Under the pieces are notes generated by a model. That model was not told where the DNA came from, ran no database searches, and was given only the letters and a program-made list of their open reading frames with translations. A DNA stretch of 64,000 bases, from positions 76,797 through 140,796 of the forward strand of contig NZ_JOGB01000029.1 of assembly GCF_000719335.1 (NCBI RefSeq), written 5' to 3'. Of the stretch, positions 1 to 8,800 are shown piece by piece. This stretch comes from Streptomyces sp. NRRL S-87. Lineage in GTDB: Bacteria > Actinomycetota > Actinomycetes > Streptomycetales > Streptomycetaceae. Numbering within the stretch: the first letter of the stretch is position 1; each line of letters begins with the position of its first letter. The translations under genes were made by a program, and so were the position numbers.

Positions 1-2
1 AG

Positions 3-1340
3 GGCACCCAGGACGCCAAGGGCGCCACGGGCGCCAAGGGGACCCAGGACGCCAAGGGCGCCCCGCCCAAAGGCGCGGGCTCCGCCCCGTCCAAGGACGT
101 GACCCTCACGCTCACCAAGGGCGCCGCCTCCGCCGTGCCGAAGGACGCGACCCTCGCGCTGAAGAAGGGTGCCGCCACTGCGCCTGCCGGGGGTGCCGCC
201 GCAGTACCTGCCGAGGCCGCCCCTGGGCCCGCCGAGGGGGTCCGCCCAGCGCCCGCCGAGCGGGCGACGGCCGCCCGGAAGAAAGCGGCCCCCTCGTGGG
301 CCAAGGGCGCAGCCTCCGCACCGACGGACGACGTGGCCCCTGAGCCCGCCGAGAGGGAAGCGCCCGCGAGGGACGCGGCCTCCGCCCCCGCGAACGGCGT
401 GGCCTCCGTGCCCGTCACCTTCACCGTCGCCGGCGCCGCCGCCGACGACGCCGACGTGCCGGCAGAGGAGGCTCCCCTCGCCCTCGTGCCGGGCCCGGCA
501 CGGGCCGCCGAGGGCGGCAGCCCCGCCCCGGGAGCGCGGATACGCAAGTTCAGGTACCGGGCCCAGCTCGCGGTCCTGGCCTCGGCGGCCTGCCTCAGCC
601 TGGCGGTGTGGGGCGCGGCCGAACTGACCGCCACGGAGCGCGGCCGCGAGGCGGCCGCACCCGTCACGGGCCACCGCAAGCCTCCCGTCAAGGCGGCGGC
701 CCCGCCGGCCGCGCCGCCCGTGGCCCGCGTGCCGGAGGACATCGCCCACGCCCCGGAGGGGGGCGGCACGGCCATCACCATCACCATCGACGACGGACCG
801 GACCCGACCTGGACGCCGCGGGTCCTCGACGTGCTGCGCGAGCACCACGTCAAGGCGGTCTTCTGCATGATCGGCCCGCAGGCCGCCGCGCACCCGGACC
901 TGGTCCGCAAGGTGGTCGCCGAGGGCCACCGGCTCTGCGACCACACCATGTCCCACGACGTCCGCATGGACAAGAAGCCGGTCGCCTACCAGCAGAAGGA
1001 GATCCTGGACGCCCAGCGCCTGATCGCACAGGCCGCCGGCGGCACGGCCGAGGTCGAGTACTACCGCGCCCCGGGCGGCGCCTTCACGCCGGACAGCCGC
1101 CGCATCGCCGCCGCCCACGGCATGCGCCCCCTGGGCTGGAACGTGGACACCAAGGACTTCGAACGCCCCGGCGCCGACGCGATCCTGCGCACCGTCCAGC
1201 GCGAACTCCCCTCCTCGGGAGGGACGGTCCTCTTCCACGACGGCGGCGGCGACCGCACCCAGACCGTCACCGCCCTCGACCGCGTCCTGGCCTGGCTCAA
1301 GGACCAGGGCCGCGCCACGGCCTTCCCGGTCCGGCGCTAG
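3..1340 (+). CDS. Membrane-anchored polysaccharide deacetylase (NodB domain), 5' end outside window
   Basis: Likely removes N- or O-acetyl groups from a cell-wall or surface polysaccharide outside the membrane. The catalytic part (about 770-1337) has the NodB motifs in order: TIDDGPDPT (metal and base Asp pair), HTMSH (the H-x3-H zinc site), RAPGG, a Trp/Asp block near 1135-1150, and LFHDGG. A membrane helix lies at about 555-620, so the roughly 180 residues before it should be cytoplasmic and the enzyme extracytoplasmic. The frame is open to the window's left edge with the same Ala/Lys/Gly/Pro-rich character. The first GTG at 99 is therefore probably not the true start. The N-terminal part is low-complexity, with an imperfect 12-residue repeat containing TQDAKGA. 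The domain call is firm; substrate and true start are unknown. Confidence 0.85.
   Translation, partial: GTQDAKGATGAKGTQDAKGAPPKGAGSAPSKDVTLTLTKGAASAVPKDATLALKKGAATAPAGGAAAVPAEAAPGPAEGVRPAPAERATAARKKAAPSWAKGAASAPTDDVAPEPAEREAPARDAASAPANGVASVPVTFTVAGAAADDADVPAEEAPLALVPGPARAAEGGSPAPGARIRKFRYRAQLAVLASAACLSLAVWGAAELTATERGREAAAPVTGHRKPPVKAAAPPAAPPVARVPEDIAHAPEGGGTAITITIDDGPDPTWTPRVLDVLREHHVKAVFCMIGPQAAAHPDLVRKVVAEGHRLCDHTMSHDVRMDKKPVAYQQKEILDAQRLIAQAAGGTAEVEYYRAPGGAFTPDSRRIAAAHGMRPLGWNVDTKDFERPGADAILRTVQRELPSSGGTVLFHDGGGDRTQTVTALDRVLAWLKDQGRATAFPVRR
6..62 (+). repeat. 36-bp-period tandem repeat in the deacetylase N-terminus
   Basis: A 21-bp stretch at 6-26 recurs exactly at 42-62. In the coding frame this gives a 12-residue period (TQDAKGA...). 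The repeat probably extends left of the window. Confidence 0.7.
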
Positions 1341-1391
1341 GCCGGCCGCTTTCGGACCCGGGCCGTGCGCCCGGCTCCCGTACGACCTTCC

Positions 1392-1424
1392 GCCCGGGCG
1401 GCGTCCCTGTGACGCCGCCCGGGC
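1392..1424 (+). terminator. Hairpin terminator after the deacetylase
   Basis: A perfect 14-bp GC-rich stem (1392-1405 with 1411-1424) closes a 5-nt loop and is followed by a short pyrimidine run (tcttct). It lies 51 bp past the deacetylase stop codon. Confidence 0.85.
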
Positions 1425-1793
1425 TCTTCTCGTCCCCTCGCGCAGGTCAACTCCCTGTCGGATAGGCCTAGTTCGTCCACTGCGCGCGCGTCGGGTGCGG
1501 AACGCCCGCCGGTGGCCCCTCTCGCTGCGCGTCCGCGCGGCCGGATCCGGCCCCGGACCGGCCCCGCTGACCGCAAGCGTCCACCGCCGGTTCCGTCCAG
1601 CCGGATGCCCTTCCGCCTGCCCTGAGCTGCGACGAAGCTATTGATCAACGGCAGGGACGAGCGAAGCGAAGCCCGCCGGAAGGACCGGAGAGACGTCACC
1701 GCGGGACGTGGAACCGGGCCGACGACGCAGTGAACGCGACGGCGCACCCCGTGCCGGAAGCGTCCGACCGACTCCAGGAAAAGGGCCACTCCC
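1425..1793 (+). other. Noncoding stretch upstream of the small repeat peptide
   Basis: No convincing gene is seen. The stretch lies between the terminator and the small secreted peptide gene and presumably holds that gene's promoter. Slightly AT-richer words occur near 1635-1650 (gctattgatcaac). No known riboswitch was recognised. Confidence 0.5.
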
Positions 1794-2018
1794 ATGTTCC
1801 GCACCCGTATCGCCCAGGCCGCCGCGGTCGCCGCCTTCGCCCTCGCCGCCCTCGTCCCCGCCCTGGCCGCCCACGCCACCGCCGACCAGCACACCCGCAC
1901 CACCGCCACCACCGTGTGGGAGACCGCCACCACCGGCAAGCCGAAGCCCACCACCGTGTGGGAGACCGCCACCACCGGCAAGGCCACCAAGCCCCAGGCC
2001 ACCACCGTCTGGGAGTAA
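1794..2018 (+). CDS. Small secreted peptide with three TTVWE repeats
   Basis: A 74-residue protein that I cannot assign to a family. Residues 1-30 form a typical Sec signal peptide (basic FRTR, long Ala/Val/Leu core, probable cleavage near AHA-TA). The mature part of about 45 residues is almost all Thr, Ala, Lys, Pro and Trp, with three copies of TTVWE, two of them within the longer unit TTVWETATTGK. The repeat is also a DNA repeat: 35 bp at 1906-1940 recur exactly at 1948-1982. The start is supported by AGGAAAAGG nine bases upstream. It sits just before two cell-wall hydrolase genes, so a role in the wall is possible, but only by proximity. No peptide-modifying enzymes lie nearby. Confidence 0.7.
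   Translation: MFRTRIAQAAAVAAFALAALVPALAAHATADQHTRTTATTVWETATTGKPKPTTVWETATTGKATKPQATTVWE
1906..1982 (+). repeat. Exact 35-bp direct repeat, 42-bp period, inside the small peptide gene
   Basis: Copies at 1906-1940 and 1948-1982 are identical and encode the TTVWETATTGK unit. A partial third copy ends the gene. Confidence 0.9.
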
Positions 2019-2419
2019 CCCGGCCAGGCCGCCACCCGCCGGCCGTCCCCTCCAGCGGCGCCCTCCGCGCGAGGCCTTCCCCCGCGCCCGCCGCACCGCC
2101 CCACCAGGCGCCTTCCGCGCCCGGCCCCCAAGGCGCCTTCAGCGCCCGGCCCACCAGGCGCCCTCCGCGCCCCGCTCCACCCGCGCCTCCCGCGCCGCGC
2201 CCCACCGGCGCCCCGCGCGTCCGTGCCGCCGTCCGACTGCTGCGCCTGCAGGGCAGCCGTCCCCGAACACGGCCTCGACACGGGTCCCGACACGGCCACC
2301 ACGGCCCGACCCGAACCGGCACGGCCGCCCCCAGTCTTCGGCCTTCGACAGGCCGGCCGCGCCCCGCGCGGCACCCACCAGACCTGCTCTTACTCCGTCC
2401 TGCCTCCAGGAGCCACGCC
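2019..2419 (+). other. GC-rich noncoding stretch with degenerate repeats
   Basis: No supported gene. Between about 2095 and 2200 an imperfect unit of about 25-30 bp (caccaggcgccttccgcgcc and variants) occurs three times. Open frames cross the stretch only because stop codons are rare at this GC content. The promoter and ribosome site for the CHAP hydrolase lie at its right end. Confidence 0.4.
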
Positions 2420-4057
2420 ATGTCCAAGAACCTCAAGACCGCCGCGATCCGCCTCACCTCCGCCTCCGCCCTGGCCGTCTCCGTGCTCACCGCGGTCGTG
2501 GCCACCCCGGCCACCGCCTCGCCGCTCACCGACGGCATCGCGGCCACGGCCAAGGCCGAGAACGGCAACGGCTACTGCGCCCACGGCGGTTACGTCGGCG
2601 GCCCCAACCAGTCCAGCAGCTGCACCGGCGGCACGACCCGTACCCACGCCTGGTGCGCCGACTTCGCCGGCTGGGTCTGGGCCCGCAACGGCGTCACCGG
2701 CCTGGCCACCCTGGACGACCGGGCCGCCAGCTTCATGGACTACGGCAAGAAGTACGGCACCCTCTCGAGCACCCCGCACGTCGGCGACGCGGTCGTCTAC
2801 AACTACAACGGCGGCGACTACGCCGACCACGTGGCCGTCGTCACCGGCGTCAGCGGCGACACGGTCACCATCACCGGCGGCAACCAGGGCGGTTACCCGG
2901 GCCACGTCTCCACGAACTCCACCCCCTACTGGCGGGTCGGCCAGTCGCCGTGGGGCCAGCGCATCAGCGGCTACATCTCCCCGGCCGGCACCACCAACCC
3001 CCAGTACCCCAACCCCGCCTCGCTCCCCAGCGGCACGCTCGTGAAGTCCCCGAACGGCCCCGAGGTGAAGGTGATGATCTCCGGAGCCGGCGTCCCGGTC
3101 GCGGCCTCCGACGTCACGCCCGACAACTACGACCTCAGCAAGCTCGTGCTGGTGGACGACGCGGCCTTCCGCGCCCTGCCGAGCGCGCCCCCGGCCGGTA
3201 CGGTCGTCCACGACCAGGCGGGCGGCGCCGCCCGCTACGTGATCATCGACAACGCCGCCCTCCAGATCGGTGGCGACGACTGGGTCCCGGCCGGCTACAA
3301 CCAGCGCCCCGACATGGGCGTCCCGACCGCCTGGCTGAAGGCCGCGGCGCAGCGCACCGTACCGACCGGCACCGTCGTGATGGACCAGACCGGCACCGAC
3401 CCCGCCCGCTACGTGATGGTGAACGGCACGGCGCTGCACATCTCGGCCTCCGAGTGGACCGAGGACGGCTACAACACCCAGATGCTGATGGGCGTCCCGG
3501 GCGAGTGGCTGAAGGGTGCCGTCGCCAAGACGCTGCAGGCCGGCACCGTGATCATGAACCAGTCGGGTACCGACCCGTCCCGCTACGTGATGGTGGGCGG
3601 CGCGGCCGTGCACATCTCGGCGTCGGAGTGGACGGCGAACGGCTACAACACCCAGGCCGAGATGGGCGTCCCGGGTACGTGGATGGCCGCCGCCGCGGGT
3701 AGGCAGGTCGCCAACGGGACCATCGTGAAGGACTCCTCGGGCACCGACGCGACCGTGTCCGTGATGGCGGGCGGGGTGGCCGTTCCGCTGACGTACGCGG
3801 ACTTCACCGGCCTGGGTTACGACAAGCGCACGCTCGAGCTGGCCCCGGGCGAGTTCCTGAAGGCGGCCATGGCGAAGGCCGCTCCGGTGGACGGCACGAT
3901 GCTGCTCTCGCCCGACAGCACCACGGTGTGGCAGGTCGTCGGCGGCAAGAAGAAGGCCCTGACCGCTGACCAGTTCGGCCCGGGCAAGCTCAACCGCGAC
4001 GACGTGGTCAGCGTCCCGACCGCCTTCACCGCGAAGTTCCCGACCGTCACCGGCTGA
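2420..4057 (+). CDS. Secreted CHAP-domain peptidoglycan hydrolase with six C-terminal repeats
   Basis: A 545-residue exported enzyme expected to cut peptide or amide bonds in peptidoglycan. Residues 1-34 are a signal peptide. The CHAP domain (about 40-190) shows the catalytic Cys79 in HAWCADF, His137 in YADHVAVV, and GGNQ (153-156) as the polar third position. Residues 205-545 consist of six repeats of about 50-58 residues. Most begin G-T-V/L-V, followed by (R)YVMVGG and then a tail such as GYNTQ..MGVP..WL. The same module ends the next gene, so it probably targets both enzymes to one wall ligand; that is inference. The ATG at 2420 is chosen for the AGGAG upstream and the signal peptide it opens. 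Upstream frame extension is an artefact of GC content. Confidence 0.85.
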   Translation: MSKNLKTAAIRLTSASALAVSVLTAVVATPATASPLTDGIAATAKAENGNGYCAHGGYVGGPNQSSSCTGGTTRTHAWCADFAGWVWARNGVTGLATLDDRAASFMDYGKKYGTLSSTPHVGDAVVYNYNGGDYADHVAVVTGVSGDTVTITGGNQGGYPGHVSTNSTPYWRVGQSPWGQRISGYISPAGTTNPQYPNPASLPSGTLVKSPNGPEVKVMISGAGVPVAASDVTPDNYDLSKLVLVDDAAFRALPSAPPAGTVVHDQAGGAARYVIIDNAALQIGGDDWVPAGYNQRPDMGVPTAWLKAAAQRTVPTGTVVMDQTGTDPARYVMVNGTALHISASEWTEDGYNTQMLMGVPGEWLKGAVAKTLQAGTVIMNQSGTDPSRYVMVGGAAVHISASEWTANGYNTQAEMGVPGTWMAAAAGRQVANGTIVKDSSGTDATVSVMAGGVAVPLTYADFTGLGYDKRTLELAPGEFLKAAMAKAAPVDGTMLLSPDSTTVWQVVGGKKKALTADQFGPGKLNRDDVVSVPTAFTAKFPTVTG

Positions 4058-4133
4058 GCCCCGCCCGCCCCGGCCCCGCTCCGGGGCACCCCCCAGGCCC
4101 GGCCCGGGACACCGCCCGAGGCGCCGCCCCCGA

Positions 4134-4165
4134 GCCGCCCGCCCGCCCCTCCCCGGGCGGGCGGC
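4134..4165 (+). terminator. Hairpin between the CHAP and Rpf-like genes
   Basis: A perfect 12-bp stem of only G and C (4134-4145 with 4154-4165) and an 8-nt loop. It has no T tract, so it may be an attenuator or a weak terminator separating the two hydrolase genes. Confidence 0.6.
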
Positions 4166-4232
4166 CCGGGTCCGGCCCGGCGCCCGGCCCGGCCCCGCAG
4201 ACCACCGCCCGCACCTGCCCGAGGGATCCACC

Positions 4233-5492
4233 ATGCGCTCCGCCGCCCGCCAGAAGTCCGCGCTCGCCGTCACCGCCGCCGCCCTGCTCGCCCTGGCCGC
4301 CCCGCTCCTGACCACCACCGAGGCCGCCGCCGCCTCCGTGGCCACCTGGGACAAGGTCGCCCAGTGCGAGGCCAGTGGGAACTGGAGCATCAACACCGGG
4401 AACGGCTACTACGGCGGCCTGCAGATCTCGCTGTCGACCTGGCGCTCCTTCGGCGGCACGGCGTACGCCTCCCGCCCCGACCTGGCCACCAAGCAGCAGC
4501 AGATCCTCACCGGCGAGAAGATCCTGGCCGGCCAGGGCGAGGGCGCCTGGCCGTCCTGCGGCCCCGCCGCCCACCTCGGCTCCGACCACACCGACCCGTA
4601 CCCGGCGGGCCCGAGCTACCCCAACCCCGCCTCGCTCCCCGACGGCACGCTCGTGAAGTCCCCGAACGGGCCCGAGGTGAAGGTGATGGTCTCCGGTTCC
4701 GGCGTCCCGGTCGCGGGCTCCGACGTCGCCCCCGACAAGTACGACCTCAGCAAGATCGTGCTGATCGAGGACGGGGCCTTCCGCGCCCTGCCCAGCGCGC
4801 CCCCGGCCGGTACGGTCGTCCACGACCAGGCGGGCGGCGCCGCCCGCTACGTCGTCATCGACGGTGCCGCGCTGCCGATCTCGGCGGCCGACTGGACCGC
4901 CGACGGCTACGACCGGCGCGCCGACATGGGCGTCCCGACCGCCTGGCTGCAGGCCGCCGTCCAGCGCACCGTCAACAACGGCCGCGTGGTCATGGACCAG
5001 TCCGGCACCGACCCGGCCCGCTACGTCATGCTGGGGGGCGCCGCCCTGCACATCTCGGCCGCCGAGTGGACCGCGAACGGCTACAACACGCGGACCCTGA
5101 TGGGCGTCCCGGGTGACTGGCTGCACGCGGCCGCCGCCCGTCAGATCGGCAACGGCACGATCGTCAAGGCCGCGGACGCCGACCCGACGGTGTACGTGAT
5201 GGCGGGCGGGGTGGCGGTACCGCTGACGTACGCGGACTACACGGGCCTCGGCTACGACAAGCGCACCCTCGAGCAGGCGCCCGGCGAGTACCTGAAGGCC
5301 GCCGCGGCGAAGGCCGCCCCGGTGGACGGCACGATGCTCCTGTCCCCCGACAGCAACACCGTGTGGCAGGTCGTCGGGGGCAGGAAGAAGGCCATGACCG
5401 CCGACCAGTTCGGCCCCGGCAAGCTCAGCTTCGACGACGTGGTCGCCGTCCCGACCGCCTTCACCGCGAAGCTCCCGACCGCCACCGCCTGA
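4233..5492 (+). CDS. Rpf-like secreted transglycosylase with five C-terminal repeats
   Basis: A 419-residue exported muralytic enzyme of the resuscitation-promoting-factor / transglycosylase-like family. These enzymes cleave glycan strands and help spores or dormant cells restart growth. Residues 1-34 are a signal peptide. The catalytic domain (about 35-115) begins WDKVAQCEASGNW, with the conserved catalytic Glu46 beside Cys45, and a second Cys near the end (PSCGP) for the family's disulfide. Five repeats follow. They are nearly identical in order to those of the upstream CHAP enzyme, except that one internal repeat (its fourth) is missing. The start ATG has GAGGG upstream. The two genes look like a tandem domain-shuffled pair acting at the same wall site. 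Confidence 0.88.
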   Translation: MRSAARQKSALAVTAAALLALAAPLLTTTEAAAASVATWDKVAQCEASGNWSINTGNGYYGGLQISLSTWRSFGGTAYASRPDLATKQQQILTGEKILAGQGEGAWPSCGPAAHLGSDHTDPYPAGPSYPNPASLPDGTLVKSPNGPEVKVMVSGSGVPVAGSDVAPDKYDLSKIVLIEDGAFRALPSAPPAGTVVHDQAGGAARYVVIDGAALPISAADWTADGYDRRADMGVPTAWLQAAVQRTVNNGRVVMDQSGTDPARYVMLGGAALHISAAEWTANGYNTRTLMGVPGDWLHAAAARQIGNGTIVKAADADPTVYVMAGGVAVPLTYADYTGLGYDKRTLEQAPGEYLKAAAAKAAPVDGTMLLSPDSNTVWQVVGGRKKAMTADQFGPGKLSFDDVVAVPTAFTAKLPTATA

Positions 5493-5575
5493 CCTGCCGG
5501 CCGCCCGCCCCCGGCCACGCGGCCGCCCGACCACCTGACGCCCCCGACAGCCTGACCGTCCCCTGCCCGACCGTT

Positions 5576-5608
5576 GCCGGCCTCCCTCCCTCCGGAGTGG
5601 AGGCCGGC
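5576..5608 (+). terminator. Hairpin after the Rpf-like gene
   Basis: A perfect 10-bp stem (5576-5585 with 5599-5608) and a 13-nt loop lie 83 bp beyond the stop codon. A weak T-containing tail follows. Confidence 0.7.
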
Positions 5609-5846
5609 GCCGTTGCTGCGGAGGGGTTTGAGGGGCCGTCGGTTCCTGGATGTGACGCACGGCACTCGATCAACGTGATCTGGAATGTCTCATTCCGCCC
5701 CCGATCTTCATGTTTACTCCCCCTTTACCTGTGATCTTTTTCGATTATGTTCCACGTCACCTATGCAAATCGCGAGGACGCCCTCCGCTTGTCGAGGGCC
5801 GTGCCCCGCCGACCCCGGGCCGCCCGCGGTCCGGAATAGGAGACAT
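5609..5846 (+). promoter_or_regulatory. AT-richer promoter region of the RHS gene
   Basis: About 5680-5770 is clearly poorer in GC than its surroundings (for example gatctttttcgattatgttc) and contains a short perfect hairpin, GGAATG at 5682-5687 with CATTCC at 5691-5696. It most likely holds the promoter of the large RHS gene. No specific operator family was recognised. Confidence 0.5.
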
Positions 5847-8800
5847 GTGAACACCCCCTTCGCGGGCCGCGCCCGCGACCGCGCACTGCCGCGGCGCCGC
5901 CGGACACGAGGGATCCCCGCGATAGCCGCGGGACTCGCCCTCGTCATGTCCACCTCGGTCCTGTACGGGGCCGAGGCCGCCGTCGCCGCCGACCGTACGC
6001 GCGACGCCGGGCCGGACCGCCCGAGTACCCCCACCACCGCCCCCGACGTCCCCTCCGCGAGGATCGCCGCCCGTCTGTCGGGCAAGCGCGTCGAGGCGCT
6101 CGCGGAGCGCACCGAGACGTCGACGACCTGGGTCAACCCCGACGGCGACCTCACCACCGAACTCACCGCCGGCCCGGTCCGTTTCCGCGACGCCTTCACC
6201 GGGGACTGGCGCCAGGTCGACCTCGACCTCGCCGCCAACCCGGACGGCTCCGTCGAGCCCAAGGCCCACCCGCACCGCCTGCGGCTCGGCGCGCCGGGCG
6301 GCAGGAAGCTTGCCCGGCTCTCCGACAACGCTGTCGCCGCCGCGCGCGACCTGGTGACCCTCGGCGAGGGCGACCAGCAGGTCACGCTCCAGTGGAAGGG
6401 CGGCCTGCCGGCCCCGAAGCTCGACGACAACCGGGCCACGTACGAGAACGCCGTCCCCGACGGCGACCTGGTCGTCGAGGCCACCCGCACCGGCTTCGAG
6501 CAGTACGTCCGCATCAACAAGCGCCCCGCCGCCGAGGGCTACACCTACACGCTGCCGCTGAAGGCCAAGGGCCTGAAGGTCGAGCAGCAGGGCGACGGCA
6601 GCCTGCTCTTCCTCGACAAGAAGAACAAGAAGCAGGCCGTCATGCCCGCGCCCGTCATGTGGGACGCGAGCGTCGACAAGGTCTCCGGCGAGTCCGCGCA
6701 CCGCGCGAAGGCGCAGATGAAGGTCGTCCGCCACGGCGGCACCATCGACCTCGTCATCACCCCGGACGCGAAGTTCCTGGCCGACCCGGCCACCCGCTAC
6801 CCGGTGACCGTCGATCCGTCCACCGCGTCGCTCGGCAACGTCTTCGACACCTACGTCCAGCAGGGCGAGACCGTCGACTGGTCGACCGACACCGAGCTGG
6901 ACCTCGGCAACCCGGGCACGAAGAACGCCGACGGCACGTTCCGCACCGCGCGCTCCTTCATCACCTGGAACACCGCGCCGATCTCCGACGCGCTGGTCAC
7001 CAGCGCGACGCTGAGCCTGTGGAACTTCCACTCCGGCAACACCGACTGCGTGGCCTACCCGTGGGAGGTCTGGTCGGCGGGCAAGGCGTCCACCGCGTCC
7101 CGTTGGACCGCCCAGCCGGCCTGGACGGCGAAGAAGGCGACGTCCACGGAGACCAAGGGCAACCCGGGTTGCACCTCCGCCCCGGACGGCTGGATCAACG
7201 CCAACGTCTCCACGCTGGTCCAGGAGTGGGCCTCGGCCAAGGCCGCCACCTCCGGCATGGGCCTGCGCGCCACCGACGAGTCGGTGACCGCGCAGTGGAA
7301 GCGCGTGAACTCCGCGAACGCCGCGAGCAACCCGCCCAAGCTCGTCGTGACGTACAACTACCGGCCCCGCACCGGCACCAAGCAGGAGGCGGGCCCGCCG
7401 TACTTCTCGTACAGCGGCAGCTACGTGGTCAACACCGCCACGCCGACCCTGCGCGACACCTTCGTCGACCCCAACGGTGACAAGGTCAACGGCACCTTCG
7501 AGATCCGGGACGCGGTGACCGACACGCAGGTGGGCACCTACCTGGTCTCGCCGTGGACCCCCTCCGGCCAGGTCGCCTCGGTGACCGTGCCGGCCGGTGT
7601 GCTGACCAACGGCAAGACGTACAAGTTCCGCACCTCGCCGTACGACGGCACGCACTACAACCTGGGCTGGTCCGCCTGGAAGAACTTCACGGTGGACACC
7701 TCGGCCCCCTCGGCCCCCACGGCGATCACCTCGACGGACTACCCGTCGAACGCCTGGGTCAAGGGCGGCGGCCAGGCGGGCGTCTTCAACGTCACCCCGC
7801 CCGCGGCCGACCACAACTGGCTGGAGTGGTCCCTCGACGGCGTGACGTGGACCAAGGTCGCCACCGGCGGCACCGCCGGCGCCAAGGCCGTCACCGTCAC
7901 CCCGCCGCGGGACGGCAACCACACCCTCCAGGTCCGCTCCGTCGACAAGGCGGACAACAAGTCGGAGCCCCTGGAGTACGCCTTCCACGCGGGCCCCGGC
8001 GGATTCGTCCAGCCCGCCGAGGGCACCCGCACCGCGCGCCGTCTCCCGCTCGTCGCGGAGGCCGACGCCTCCAAGTACGACGCGGTGTCGTTCTCGTGGC
8101 GCCGTTCCGCCGCCGACGCCTGGACCCCGGTCCCGGCCGGTGACGTCACCCAGGGCGGCACCGCCCTGACCGCCTGGCCCGTCGCCCTCACCGGCGGCAA
8201 GAGCCCGGCGCTGACGTGGAACGCCACCGACACCGTCGACCCGGACGGCAGCATCGAGATCAAGGCCGACTTCACCGGCCCCAACGCCGCCGCCGGCAGC
8301 ACCGACCCGCTGGCCGTGGTCGTCGACCGCAACGCCGGTGTCGCCGCCACCGAGACGGTCGGCCCCGGTTCCGTCAACCTCCTGACGGGTGACTACACCC
8401 TCACCGAGGCCGACGTGAAGAGCCAGGGCCTGTCCGTGGAGCGGTCCGCCTCCTCGCGCACCCCGGGTGCCGTGCAGGAGGGCCAGCTGCCCATCTTCGG
8501 CAAGGAGTGGGTCGCCGGTACGCCCGCCGAGCTCACCGGTTCCGACTACGCCTTCGTCCAGCAGCTGTCCGCGACCGCGGTGGACGTCGTCACCTCGGAC
8601 GGCACGCCCATCCACTTCACCGCCGACGCGGGACAGACCGGGTGGATCCCCGAGCCCGGCTCGGAGACGCTGACCCTGACCGGCTCGGTCACCGGCTCGT
8701 TCACCCTGACCGACTCGGAGGGCGTCACCACGGCGTTCACCAAGCCGGCCGGCGCCACCACGTGGCAGCTCAGCAGCACCGGCAACCAGGGCCAGTCCGA

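Noticed and set aside
1794..2018. Precursor of a ribosomally made, modified peptide
   Set aside because: It has a classical Sec signal peptide instead of a recognition leader, and no modifying or export enzymes are adjacent.
1900..4060. Link between the TTVWE repeats and the TTVWQVV motif in the hydrolase end repeat
   Set aside because: Only four residues match, too little to claim common origin.
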